A stretch of DNA of 64,000 nucleotides from Pseudomonadota bacterium (lineage in GTDB: Bacteria > Pseudomonadota > Alphaproteobacteria > Sphingomonadales > Sphingomonadaceae): contig JAEZHP010000062.1 in assembly GCA_023416515.1 (NCBI GenBank), positions 96,506-160,505 on the forward strand, read 5' to 3'. The notes beneath the pieces were generated by a model that had not been told where the DNA came from, did no database searches, and was given only the letters and a program-made list of their open reading frames with translations. Position numbers and translations under genes: made by a program. Positions within the stretch are counted from its first letter, which is position 1, and each line of letters opens with the position of its first letter. Of this stretch, positions 1 through 7,879 are shown one piece after another.

Positions 1-1
1 T

Positions 2-529
2 GCTGGGGTCGCGCTGGCGCTCACCATTCCGCTTACCCGCTCGCCCGGCAGTCCCGACCACGGCGAGTCGCCGCTTCACCGCCTGGAACATGGAATCCAG
101 CCCTGGGTCGCTTATGCCGTCATCCCGATCTTCGGCTTCGCCAATGCCGGCGTGTCGCTGGCGGGCCTGGGATTCGACGCTCTCCTCGCGCCGGTCGCTC
201 TCGGGGTCGCAGCGGGGCTCTTCTTCGGCAAGCAGATCGGGGTCTTCCTGGTGACCTGGGGCGCGATCCGCCTCGGCTGGGGCGACATGCCCGAGGACGC
301 GACCACCCGTCAGCTCTACGGCGTCTCCCTGCTGTGCGGCATCGGCTTCACGATGAGCCTCTTCATCGGCCTCCTCGCCTTCGACGACCCGGCCCTCCAG
401 GCGCAGGTCAAGATCGGAGTCCTCGCCGGGTCGATCCTGTCGGCGCTGGTTGGCTCGATCGTGCTCGCCACCTCCAGTCGGGAAAAGGTGCCGACGGAAA
501 GTCCGCGCGGACTGTTCAGGACGGAGTGA
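2..529 (+). CDS. nhaA: Na+/H+ antiporter NhaA, C-terminal part (5' end outside window)
   Basis: The frame is open from the window edge and ends at TGA 527-529, giving about 175 residues. It matches the C-terminal half of NhaA, an inner-membrane antiporter that expels Na+ in exchange for protons. Seen: a hydrophilic loop with SPLHRLEH and then WVAYAVIPIFGFANAG, a hallmark NhaA stretch, followed by hydrophobic helices containing GIGFTMSLFI and a final helix before a short charged tail (TSSREKVPTES). The N-terminal half, which carries the ion-binding aspartates, lies outside the window. The stop overlaps the 3' end of the convergent nadB by 14 bases. Family assignment is secure; whether the whole gene is intact cannot be judged here. 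Confidence 0.93.
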   Translation, partial: AGVALALTIPLTRSPGSPDHGESPLHRLEHGIQPWVAYAVIPIFGFANAGVSLAGLGFDALLAPVALGVAAGLFFGKQIGVFLVTWGAIRLGWGDMPEDATTRQLYGVSLLCGIGFTMSLFIGLLAFDDPALQAQVKIGVLAGSILSALVGSIVLATSSREKVPTESPRGLFRTE

Positions 530-2126
530 GGATCGTGTCGAGCGCTTCGAGCGAGCGGTCGGGATAGTCTGCATTGTAGTGGAGACCGCGGCTTTCCTTC
601 CGCTCGAGCGCGGAGCGGACGATCAGCTCGGCCGCCTGGAGAAGGTTGCGGAGTTCGACGAGGTCGGGCGTGACCCGGAAATGGCCGTAATAATCCGCCA
701 CTTCCTCCTTGAGCATGTTGATCCGGGTCTGGGCGCGCTCGAGCCGCTTGGTGGTTCGCACGATCCCGACATAATTCCACATGAAGCGGCGGATCTCGGT
801 CCAGTTCTGCTTGATCACCACCTCCTCGTCGGAATCGGCGACCCGGCTCTCGTCCCATGGACGGATCGGCGGCGATGACGGAAGCTCGTCCCAGCAGTGC
901 GCGATGTGGCGAGCCACCGCTTCGCCATAGACGAAGCATTCGAGAAGTGAGTTCGACGCGAGGCGGTTGGCGCCGTGAAGGCCCGATTGGCTGACCTCGC
1001 CCGCCGCGTAGAGGCCGGGAAGGTCGGTTCGGCCGTCGCGGTCAACGATCACGCCGCCGCAGGTGTAATGCTGGGCCGGCACCACCGGGATCGGCTGCTT
1101 GGTCATGTCGATGCCGAGGTCGAGTAGCCGAGCGTAGATGGTCGGGAAGTGAGCGACGACGAAAGCGGGGTCGCGGTGGCTGATGTCGAGATGGACATAG
1201 TCGAGCCCAAGCCGCTTGATCTCATGGTCGATTGCGCGGGCGACGATGTCGCGCGGGGCAAGCTCCGCGCGGTCGTCGAAATCGGGCATGAAACGGTGGC
1301 CGCTTTCGGGGAGCTTGAGCTGCCCGCCCTCGCCCCGGACCGCCTCGGTGATCAGGAAGTTCTTGACGTCATGGTTGTACAGGCAGGTCGGGTGGAACTG
1401 CATGAACTCCATGTTCGAAACCCGCGCGCCGGCCCTCCACGCCATGGCGATGCCGTCGCCGGTCGCGCCCTTGGGAGCGGTCGAGAAGAGGTAAGTCCGG
1501 CCGGCGCCGCCGGTGGCGAGCACCGTCGCACGGGCGGTGAACAGCTCCACCCGCCCCGTTCGCCGATTGATTGCGTAGCAGCCCCAGACATGGCCGGCGC
1601 CGGAGTAGCGCTGCTCGTGGCGGCTGGTGGCCAGGTCGATTGCGACCATGTCCGGAACCATCCGGATGTTGGGATGGGCAAGCGCAGCCTTCAGCAACGC
1701 GTCCTGCACCGCCCAGCCGGTGGCGTCGTCGACATGGGCGATCCGGCGATGGCTATGGCCGCCCTCGCGGGTCAGGTGCCAGCGGCCATTGCCCTCCTCG
1801 CCCTGCGGCGTCGTGAACGGCACGCCAAGCTGCGCGAGCCGCTCGATCGCGGCGGGCGCGTTCTCGACGACGAACTCGACGGTGGCACGGTCGTTGAGGC
1901 CCGCGCCGGCGATCATCGTGTCCTCGATATGGCTCTCGAAGGTGTCGCCTTCCTCGAGCACGGCGGCGATGCCGCCCTGCGCGTGGGCGGTCGAGCCCTC
2001 GTTGAACCCGCCCTTGGCGAGAACGGTGACCTGGAAGCGATCGGCCAGATTCAGTGCCGCCGTCAGCCCGGCGGCGCCGGAACCGATGACAAGCACGTCG
2101 CTCTTCCGCTCTTCCGCCAATTCCAA
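516..2126 (-). CDS. nadB: L-aspartate oxidase NadB
   Basis: A flavoprotein of 536 residues, the usual length for NadB. It oxidises L-aspartate to iminoaspartate, the first step of de novo NAD synthesis, in the cytoplasm. The Rossmann FAD motif GSGAAGL is at residues 15-21, the family stretch STAHAQGGIAA follows at 45-55, and the succinate-dehydrogenase-like active-site segments HPTCLY (245-250) and RGEGG (264-268) are present. A YTCGGV segment lies further on, as in the fumarate reductase/aspartate oxidase family. No nadA or nadC is visible in the window. The gene is convergent with nhaA and follows the ABC ATPase gene by 91 bases; a shared transcript is possible but unproven. Confidence 0.96.
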   Translation of the reverse strand: MELAEERKSDVLVIGSGAAGLTAALNLADRFQVTVLAKGGFNEGSTAHAQGGIAAVLEEGDTFESHIEDTMIAGAGLNDRATVEFVVENAPAAIERLAQLGVPFTTPQGEEGNGRWHLTREGGHSHRRIAHVDDATGWAVQDALLKAALAHPNIRMVPDMVAIDLATSRHEQRYSGAGHVWGCYAINRRTGRVELFTARATVLATGGAGRTYLFSTAPKGATGDGIAMAWRAGARVSNMEFMQFHPTCLYNHDVKNFLITEAVRGEGGQLKLPESGHRFMPDFDDRAELAPRDIVARAIDHEIKRLGLDYVHLDISHRDPAFVVAHFPTIYARLLDLGIDMTKQPIPVVPAQHYTCGGVIVDRDGRTDLPGLYAAGEVSQSGLHGANRLASNSLLECFVYGEAVARHIAHCWDELPSSPPIRPWDESRVADSDEEVVIKQNWTEIRRFMWNYVGIVRTTKRLERAQTRINMLKEEVADYYGHFRVTPDLVELRNLLQAAELIVRSALERKESRGLHYNADYPDRSLEALDTILTPS

Positions 2127-2217
2127 CTCCGCTCAGGCTGCGCTTCTCGGAGCCCTGCCCTGTCTTGGCTCTGCTAGAGGGAAGGGCAGCTGTTCGACAA
2201 GCTCGGTGCGGGTGAAT

Positions 2218-3141
2218 TCAGATGTTGGCGCCGCGGGTGAGGTTGAGGAAGACGTCCTCGAGATCGGCTTCCTTGGTCGAGACGTCGACCAGGCCAAGGC
2301 CCTCGCGCTGAAGCGCCGCGAGCACCTCCCCGGCGTTCACCCTGTCCTTTCGGTAGGTGATGGTGAGGGTGCGGGGGCCGTTCACCTCAATCTTCTCGAA
2401 GCAGGTGGCGTCGGGCGCGCCGGTGAGATCGCGGTCCACCGTCACCTCGACCGCCTTCTCCTGCGCCATCCCGACCAGCGTCCGGGTGGTCTCATTGGCG
2501 ATGAGCTTGCCATGGTTGATGATGGCGATCCGGTCGCACAGCTCCTCGGCCTCTTCGAGATAATGCGTGGTGAGGACGATGGTGACGCCCTCGGCGTGGA
2601 GGGAGCGGACGAATTGCCACAGCTGCTGGCGCAGTTCGACGTCGACGCCCGCGGTCGGCTCGTCGAGCACGAGGATGGGTGGCGAATGGACCATCGCCTT
2701 GGCGACGAGCAGGCGCCGCTTCATTCCGCCCGACAAGGTGCGGGAATAAGCGTCGGCCTTGTCCTCCAGGTGCACCGCCCGGAGCAGCTCCATCGTTCGC
2801 CGCTGCTCCTTCGGCACCCCGTAGAGTCCGGCGGTCAGCTCCAGCGTCTCGGCCGGGGTGAAGAAGGGGTCGAACAGAATTTCCTGGGGGACGATCCCGA
2901 TCGCCCGCTTGGCGTTGCGGGGATGCGCCTCGATGTCGAAGCCCCAGATCGAGACTTGCCCGCCGGTCTTCGATACCATTCCGGACAGGATGTTGATCAG
3001 GGTCGACTTGCCTGCGCCGTTGGGGCCGAGCAGGCCGAATATCTGTCCGCGCGGAACGTCGATGGTCACGCCGTCGAGCGCGCGCTTGCCGCCGGCATAG
3101 GTTTTCTGGAGATCGCGGATCGAGATTGCGGCGTCGGTCAC
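2218..3141 (-). CDS. ABC transporter ATP-binding protein (ABC-2/DrrA type)
   Basis: An ATPase subunit of 307 residues with a complete nucleotide-binding site: Walker A GPNGAGKST at 39-47, signature LSGGM at 136-140, Walker B plus D-loop LDEPTAG at 159-165, and the H-loop in TTHYLEEAEEL. The extra C-terminal 80 residues are typical of the CcmA/DrrA/NatA group that pairs with ABC-2 membrane proteins. No permease gene is next to it: upstream is a divergent zinc-domain gene and downstream is nadB. The partner must therefore be encoded elsewhere, or outside this window. The substrate cannot be inferred. Start ATG chosen because the first residues lead straight into the ABC fold. Confidence 0.88.
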   Translation of the reverse strand: MTDAAISIRDLQKTYAGGKRALDGVTIDVPRGQIFGLLGPNGAGKSTLINILSGMVSKTGGQVSIWGFDIEAHPRNAKRAIGIVPQEILFDPFFTPAETLELTAGLYGVPKEQRRTMELLRAVHLEDKADAYSRTLSGGMKRRLLVAKAMVHSPPILVLDEPTAGVDVELRQQLWQFVRSLHAEGVTIVLTTHYLEEAEELCDRIAIINHGKLIANETTRTLVGMAQEKAVEVTVDRDLTGAPDATCFEKIEVNGPRTLTITYRKDRVNAGEVLAALQREGLGLVDVSTKEADLEDVFLNLTRGANI

Positions 3142-3215
3142 GGGGTGCCGCTTAGAAGGTTTGGAGCGGCGACGGAAGCGTTGCCCGCCCGCTCTGCCTT
3201 CGCTAATCGCCGCTC

Positions 3216-3419
3216 ATGGCCACCGACCCTTACACGCCTGAGATCGCCTACAGCGAGACTCCGCGAGTCGCCTGCGACGGCGCGACCCATATCTCGCCGG
3301 CGCTCGGCCATCCGCGAGTCTATCTGCAGATCGACGAGAAGGGCTTCGTCGACTGCGGCTATTGCGACAAGCGCTTCATTCTTGCCGGCGGCCCCGCGGA
3401 CGACCGCGCGGGGGCCTGA
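3216..3419 (+). CDS. zf-CHCC domain protein (NDUFS6-like)
   Basis: A 67-residue protein made almost entirely of the CHCC zinc-finger domain. The ligands are visible in the pattern C-x-G-A-x-H ... LGHPRVYL ... CGYC. Mitochondrial NDUFS6, an accessory subunit of respiratory complex I, has the same domain, and alphaproteobacteria carry short stand-alone versions. A role in complex I assembly is inferred from family knowledge only; no nuo genes are near. The gene is divergent from the ABC ATPase gene (74 bases) and is followed after 48 bases by tldD. Confidence 0.85.
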   Translation: MATDPYTPEIAYSETPRVACDGATHISPALGHPRVYLQIDEKGFVDCGYCDKRFILAGGPADDRAGA

Positions 3420-3467
3420 AACGCGGCTGCGGGGTGACGGGCTGATCGAAGCCCCTATATCAGGTGC

Positions 3468-4892
3468 ATGACCCCTGATCCCCGCTCCTTCCTGTACCGG
3501 GCCGGCGGCCTCGATCCCGATGCCGCGCTTCGTCTCACCGCCGACGCTCTCGGCCGCCTCGACGATGGCGAACTGTTCCTCCAGTACACGGCGTCGGAAA
3601 GCTTCGGCTTCGACGACGGCCGGCTGAAGACCGCAGACTTCAACACTCAGGCCGGATTCGGGCTTCGTGGCGTATCGGGGGAGACGACGGCCTTTGCCCA
3701 CGCAAATGAGATTAGCGAGGCGGCGATCCGGCGGGCGGCCGAAACACTGACCATCCTCGACCCGACCAAGGGAGGCCGCGCTGCGCCGCCGAGGCGCACC
3801 AACGCGCGCCTCTATGTCGACGACGATCCCCTGAATCTCATCCCCTTCGCGAAGAAGGTGGCCCTGTGTCAGCAAATCGACGCCGCCGCACGGGCCCGCG
3901 ACCCGCGAGTCGCGCAGGTGTCGGTGACTCTCGCGGCGTCCTGGAGCGTGGTCGAGATCGTCCGGGCCGACGGCTTCGTCGCTCATGACGTCCGCCCGCT
4001 GGTCCGCCTCAACGTCCAGATCGTCGCCGAGCAGAACGGCCGCCGCGAGACCGGCTATCACGGCCTTGGCGGGCGCTATCTCTACGACAGCCTGTTCGAG
4101 TCGGAGACCTGGAACCGGGCGATCGACATCGCGCTGGCTCAGGCGCTCGTGAACCTGGAAAGCGTGGCCGCGCCCGCAGGCGAGATGACGGTGGTGCTCG
4201 GCAACGGCTGGCCCGGCGTGCTCCTTCACGAGGCGATCGGCCACCCGCTCGAGGGCGATTTCAACCGCAAGGGAACCTCCGCCTTCTCCGGGCGCCTGGG
4301 CGAGCGGGTCGCGGCGCCGGGCGTGACGGTGGTCGACGACGGCGCGATCGACCGGCGCCGCGGATCGCTCACCATCGACGACGAAGGCACTCCGACGCAG
4401 CGCAACATCCTCATCGAGGACGGAATCCTCAAAGGCTACATCCACGACCGACTGAATGCGCGCCTGATGGGCGTGGAGCCCACCGGCAACGGGCGCCGCG
4501 AGAGCTTCGCCCACGCGCCGATGCCGCGGATGACCAACACCTTCATGCTCGGCGGAAGCGACGACCCCGGCGAGATCCTCGCACGCGCCAAGAACGGCAT
4601 CTACGCCAAGAGCTTCGGCGGTGGTCAGGTCGATATCACCAGCGGCAAGTTCGTCTTCTCCTGCACCGAGGCCTACCGAATCGAGGACGGCAAGCTCGGC
4701 GCTCCGATCAAGGGGGCGACGCTGATCGGGGACGGCCCCAGCGTGCTCACCAAGGTCGCCGCGATCGGCAACGATATGGCGCTCGACGAAGGCGTCGGCG
4801 TGTGCGGCAAGGGCGGCCAGTCGGTCCCCGCGGGGGTCGGCCAGCCGACCCTGCTCGTGGAGGGGCTGACCGTGGGAGGCACAGCCGCTTGA
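3468..4892 (+). CDS. tldD: TldD-type metalloprotease
   Basis: A protein of 474 residues, full length for TldD. TldD and TldE (PmbA) form a heterodimeric zinc protease that degrades unfolded peptides and matures some modified peptides; TldD supplies the metal site. The motif HEAIGH is at residues 254-259, followed by the conserved PLEGDFNRKGTSAF stretch. The C-terminal glycine-rich region containing GKGGQS and VGQPTLL is also typical. No tldE/pmbA gene is within the window, so the partner is presumably elsewhere. The stop overlaps the TTG start of the next gene (TTGA), suggesting translational coupling. Confidence 0.95.
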   Translation: MTPDPRSFLYRAGGLDPDAALRLTADALGRLDDGELFLQYTASESFGFDDGRLKTADFNTQAGFGLRGVSGETTAFAHANEISEAAIRRAAETLTILDPTKGGRAAPPRRTNARLYVDDDPLNLIPFAKKVALCQQIDAAARARDPRVAQVSVTLAASWSVVEIVRADGFVAHDVRPLVRLNVQIVAEQNGRRETGYHGLGGRYLYDSLFESETWNRAIDIALAQALVNLESVAAPAGEMTVVLGNGWPGVLLHEAIGHPLEGDFNRKGTSAFSGRLGERVAAPGVTVVDDGAIDRRRGSLTIDDEGTPTQRNILIEDGILKGYIHDRLNARLMGVEPTGNGRRESFAHAPMPRMTNTFMLGGSDDPGEILARAKNGIYAKSFGGGQVDITSGKFVFSCTEAYRIEDGKLGAPIKGATLIGDGPSVLTKVAAIGNDMALDEGVGVCGKGGQSVPAGVGQPTLLVEGLTVGGTAA

Positions 4893-5422
4893 GCTGGCAG
4901 CAGGAGATCCTCGACTTCTGGTTCGGACTTTCGAGCGAGCAGCATTGGAAGGTCGATCCGGCGGTGGACGACGCCTGCCGGGAGCGATTCCTCGACAGCT
5001 GGGAGGAGCAGCGCTCCAAGGCTTCGGGCGATTTCCTCGGCTCTGCGGACGAGGCGCTCGCGGCCATCCTCCTCTTCGACCAGATGCCGCGCAACATGTT
5101 CCGCGGCGATCGCAGGTCATTCGCGACCGACCCGCTCGCCCGCGACATCGCCGCCGCCGCGGTCGATCGAGGCTATGACGCCAAGCTTCCGGTGGAGCGG
5201 CGAGTGTTCCTCTATTTGCCGTTCGAGCATAGCGAGGACCTGGCCGACCAGGACCGTTCCGTCGCCCTGTTCGAGGCGATGGGCAATGACTTCTACACCG
5301 ACTTCGCCCGCAAGCACCGCGACGTGATCGTCCGCTTCGGCCGCTTTCCGCACCGCAATGAGGTGCTCGGCCGCACGTCCACGGACGAGGAGATGTCGTT
5401 CGGGCTGGAGCCCGCCTGGTAG
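4889..5422 (+). CDS. DUF924 family protein
   Basis: A protein of 177 residues. It begins at TTG 4889, overlapping the tldD stop (TTGA); this start puts SWQQEILDFWFGL at the N-terminus, exactly where DUF924 proteins begin. No better ATG or GTG exists at the family start. Seen in the sequence: WKVDPAVDDACRERFLDSWEEQ, then LFDQMPRNMFRG and the conserved FLYLPFEHSED, all family signatures. The family is an all-helical cytoplasmic fold of unknown biochemical role, so no function is proposed. It is the middle member of a tight tldD-DUF924-DUF2007 run. Confidence 0.87.
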   Translation: MSWQQEILDFWFGLSSEQHWKVDPAVDDACRERFLDSWEEQRSKASGDFLGSADEALAAILLFDQMPRNMFRGDRRSFATDPLARDIAAAAVDRGYDAKLPVERRVFLYLPFEHSEDLADQDRSVALFEAMGNDFYTDFARKHRDVIVRFGRFPHRNEVLGRTSTDEEMSFGLEPAW

Positions 5423-5620
5423 ATGAGCCTCGTCCTTGCCGCGAGCTTCTACAACGGCTTTGAGGCGGGAATCGCCCAGTCGCGGCTGACCGATGAGGGC
5501 ATTGAGAGCTACATCTTCGACCTGGAGATGAACTGGGGCGGCCTCAACGGAGGCGTGCCCGTCCGGCTGATGGTGGCCGAAGAGGATCTCGACGCCGCGC
5601 GCTCGCTGCTGAAATCTTAA
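5423..5620 (+). CDS. DUF2007 family small protein
   Basis: A 65-residue protein whose ATG directly abuts the stop of the preceding gene (TAG then ATG). The pattern is an initial beta strand (SLVLAASFYNGFEAGIAQSR), a helix, and a second beta-alpha unit ending VRLMVAEEDLDAARSLL, which fits the DUF2007 'putative signal transducing protein' domain, a GlnB-like small fold. No ligand-binding function is established for the family. The abutting start implies translational coupling with the DUF924 gene. Confidence 0.8.
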   Translation: MSLVLAASFYNGFEAGIAQSRLTDEGIESYIFDLEMNWGGLNGGVPVRLMVAEEDLDAARSLLKS

Positions 5621-5665
5621 ACGGCGTGACAAACCAACGGATTGACGCCTACCCTCTTGGTGACT

Positions 5666-5684
5666 TAGGTAGATAACACACCTA
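5666..5684. promoter_or_regulatory. Inverted repeat TAGGT-N9-ACCTA, possible operator
   Basis: A perfect 5-base inverted repeat separated by 9 bases, beginning 33 bases before the ATG of the ABC exporter operon at 5699. A TTGACG hexamer at 5642-5647 lies 18 bases upstream of the repeat and could serve as a -35 element, so a repressor here would cover the -10/start region. No regulator gene is adjacent. The short arms make chance occurrence possible. Confidence 0.35.
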
Positions 5685-5698
5685 GGCGGGGGAGGGGA

Positions 5699-6625
5699 AT
5701 GAGCACAGCGGATAGCCCGGTCATCGAGATCGAGGCGCTCGGCAAGACCTATGGCGGCGGCGGCCGTGCGGTTCGGGCGGTACAGGACGTGACGATCTCG
5801 GTCGCGCCCGGCGAGGTCTATGGCTTTCTCGGCCCCAACGGCGCCGGCAAGAGCACGACCATCCGGATGCTGCTCGGCCTGATCGCCCCGACCGCCGGCA
5901 GCATTCGACTGATGGGCCGCAATCTCGCGTCCGACCCGGCGGTGCTTCGCCACGTCGGAAGCCTGGTCGACGGCGGCAACTTCTATCCCTTCCTGTCCGG
6001 ACGGAAGAATCTCGAAGTGCTCGCCAAGACTCATGGCGGGGGCGCGGAGCGGATCGACGGTCTTCTCGACCAGGTCGGACTCGCCCGCCACGGTGGCCGC
6101 AAGGTCAAAGGCTATTCGACCGGCATGCGCCAGCGCCTCGGAGTCGCCGCGGCGCTTCTCAACGATCCCGACATCGTGATCCTCGACGAACCCGCCAACG
6201 GCCTCGACGCCGCGGGAATCCAGGAGATGCGCGCGCTCATCCGCCGCCTCGCCGCCGAGCAGGGCAAGACCGTGTTCCTGTCGAGCCATCTTCTGCACGA
6301 GGTCCAGCTGATGTGCGACCGAGTCGCGATCATCAGCAACGGGTCGGTCGTTCGCGAATCGACGATCGCCGACCTGCTTCGCCAGGACGAGGGGCTGATC
6401 GTCGAGGCTCAGCCGCTCGACGTTGCGCAAAGCGCTCTCGAATCGCGCTGGCGCTGCACGCGCAACGGGGTCGCCATCCACGTCCAGGCGCCGCGCGAGG
6501 ACGCGCCGGAAATCGTCCGCCGCCTCGTCGGCGCGGGCGTCGAGCTGTTCGGGCTCAGTGCCGAGCAACGCAATCTCGAGGAAGTGTTCCTCTCAATGAC
6601 CCAGCCGGAGGCGACCGATGCTTGA
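5699..6625 (+). CDS. ABC transporter ATP-binding protein, ABC-2 exporter
   Basis: A protein of 308 residues with Walker A GPNGAGKST (about 49-57), a KGYSTGMRQRLG signature segment, Walker B and D-loop ILDEPANGLD, and the switch histidine in LSSHLLHEVQ. This is the CcmA/DrrA class that drives ABC-2 exporters. The substitution of YSTGMRQ for the canonical LSGGQ is common in lantibiotic-immunity-type and drug ABC-2 ATPases. The next gene, the permease, starts 8 bases before this one ends, so the two form a transporter. The ATG is preceded by a strong GGGGGAGGGGA ribosome-binding region. Substrate unknown. Confidence 0.9.
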   Translation: MSTADSPVIEIEALGKTYGGGGRAVRAVQDVTISVAPGEVYGFLGPNGAGKSTTIRMLLGLIAPTAGSIRLMGRNLASDPAVLRHVGSLVDGGNFYPFLSGRKNLEVLAKTHGGGAERIDGLLDQVGLARHGGRKVKGYSTGMRQRLGVAAALLNDPDIVILDEPANGLDAAGIQEMRALIRRLAAEQGKTVFLSSHLLHEVQLMCDRVAIISNGSVVRESTIADLLRQDEGLIVEAQPLDVAQSALESRWRCTRNGVAIHVQAPREDAPEIVRRLVGAGVELFGLSAEQRNLEEVFLSMTQPEATDA

Positions 6626-7481
6626 TGCGATTTCGGCAGAGGCGCTGAAGTTCAAGCGCCACCGCGCCACCTGGGGGCTCGTGTGGATCTGGCCGATCGG
6701 CCTGACCCTGATCTGGCTGCTCGCGATCGGCGCCGAGCTTTCGGGCGCCGGCGGCGAGGCCGGGGGAGAGGGACGCGGCGGGCCGACTGCGGTCGGTTGG
6801 ATCGCCGACAATGTCGGCTTCTGGGGAGTGCCCGGACACCCGTTCGGCCGCTACATCATCGGCGCCTTCGTAGCGGTAGTGTTCGCGGGCGAATATGGCT
6901 GGAACACCTGGAAGCTGATCGTTCCGCACCGGGCTCGTACGAGCCTGATCGCTGCCAAATATGCGATCGCTTTCATTTTGCTGGCGATCGGCTTCACGCT
7001 CGCCGCCTTGCTGTTCAACCTGTTCGGCTGGCTCGAGGACGTTCTCACCGGCGATTCCATTCCTGCCGGGGTGACCGCAATGGCCTTGCTCAAGGCCCAT
7101 GGCGTCGGTGCGCTCGCCGCACTTCCGGCGGTGCTCCTGACTATCGCCTATGTCAGCCTTGCCGCGATCCTCACCAGGTCGACGGTGGCAGCGCTGGTCA
7201 TCGGGCTGGTGGTGACGACGGTCGAGCAGCTGTTCTTCAATTTCGGACCGATGTTCGAGCCCTACGCCCCGTCGCTCGTCACCGGGCTCTACGAGGTGCT
7301 CCCGGGCTATCATGTCGCCAACGCGGCGAGCGTGATCTCCCAGGGACGAGTCGCGGAAATCCCCTTCCCGTCCGGCGCTTTCTCCACGTCGCTCACCACT
7401 TCGCTTGCGATCGTCGGGGCGTGGATCGTGGCGATGGTCGGGCTGACCTTCTGGAGCTTCAAGCGCCAGGACATAAACTAG
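6618..7481 (+). CDS. ABC-2 type transporter permease
   Basis: An integral membrane protein of 287 residues, translationally coupled to the ATPase gene by an 8-base overlap. Six hydrophobic spans are visible (for example WGLVWIWPIGLTLIWLLAI, YIIGAFVAVVFAGEYG, AIAFILLAIGFTLAALLF, and a last one near AIVGAWIVAMVGLTFWSF). The arrangement, with a cytoplasmic start KFKRHRATW, matches ABC-2 permeases that export lipids, drugs or peptides. The stop shares a CTAG tetramer with the stop of the convergent DUF442 gene. Substrate not deducible. Confidence 0.85.
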   Translation: MLDAISAEALKFKRHRATWGLVWIWPIGLTLIWLLAIGAELSGAGGEAGGEGRGGPTAVGWIADNVGFWGVPGHPFGRYIIGAFVAVVFAGEYGWNTWKLIVPHRARTSLIAAKYAIAFILLAIGFTLAALLFNLFGWLEDVLTGDSIPAGVTAMALLKAHGVGALAALPAVLLTIAYVSLAAILTRSTVAALVIGLVVTTVEQLFFNFGPMFEPYAPSLVTGLYEVLPGYHVANAASVISQGRVAEIPFPSGAFSTSLTTSLAIVGAWIVAMVGLTFWSFKRQDIN

Positions 7482-7879
7482 CGGAGGAAGCGGCGGATCG
7501 GCGTGAGGTCGTAGCCGGCGTCGGCCGCCTTCGCGACGAGGCTGTCGCCATCCGCGCCGCTTAGCGAGCGCGCGAGCGCCCAGACATAGGTCGAGCGGGT
7601 GCCGGATTTGCAGAAAGCGAGCACCGGACCTTGTGCTTCGTCCAAGGCTTCTCGGGTCGCCTCGATCGCCTCGGGCGTGAGCTGCGAAATCGGGATGGCG
7701 CGATAGGCGATGCCGGCCGCCGAAGCCGCCGCCTCGATCTCGGCGCCGGCCGGCTGGCCCGGCTCCTCGCCATCGGGGCGGTTGTTGACGATCAGAGAGA
7801 TGCCTTCCGCCGCCAGCTCGGCGACCCGGTCGGGGCTGATCTGGCCATCGACGAACATCCCGTCCTCAAGCCGCCGCAT
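7478..7879 (-). CDS. DUF442/TIGR01244 family phosphatase-like protein
   Basis: A protein of 133 residues with the cysteine-phosphatase loop CKSGTRS near residue 93, preceded by the beta strand GPVLAF. The N-terminal part (FVDGQISPDRVAELAAEG followed by LIVNNRPDGEEPGQP) is diagnostic for the family found fused to persulfide dioxygenase/Blh proteins. Members act as sulfurtransferases or phosphatases of unknown substrate. The catalytic loop lacks the usual His before Cys (FCKSG), as in many members. The ATG lies 14 bases inside the 3' end of recQ, so expression with recQ is likely. Confidence 0.82.
   Translation of the reverse strand: MRRLEDGMFVDGQISPDRVAELAAEGISLIVNNRPDGEEPGQPAGAEIEAAASAAGIAYRAIPISQLTPEAIEATREALDEAQGPVLAFCKSGTRSTYVWALARSLSGADGDSLVAKAADAGYDLTPIRRFLR

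Noticed and set aside
1883..1898. TGGCACG-N4-TTGAG, a sigma-54-like promoter on the plus strand
   Set aside because: It lies inside the nadB coding region, on the antisense strand, with no downstream gene to drive and no palindrome near. It shows that a single -24/-12 match can arise by chance.
3138..5120. 660-codon open frame on the minus strand opposite tldD
   Set aside because: It is the antisense of tldD and the zinc-domain gene, both of which have clear family motifs. The antisense product is Arg/Ala/Val-rich without domains.
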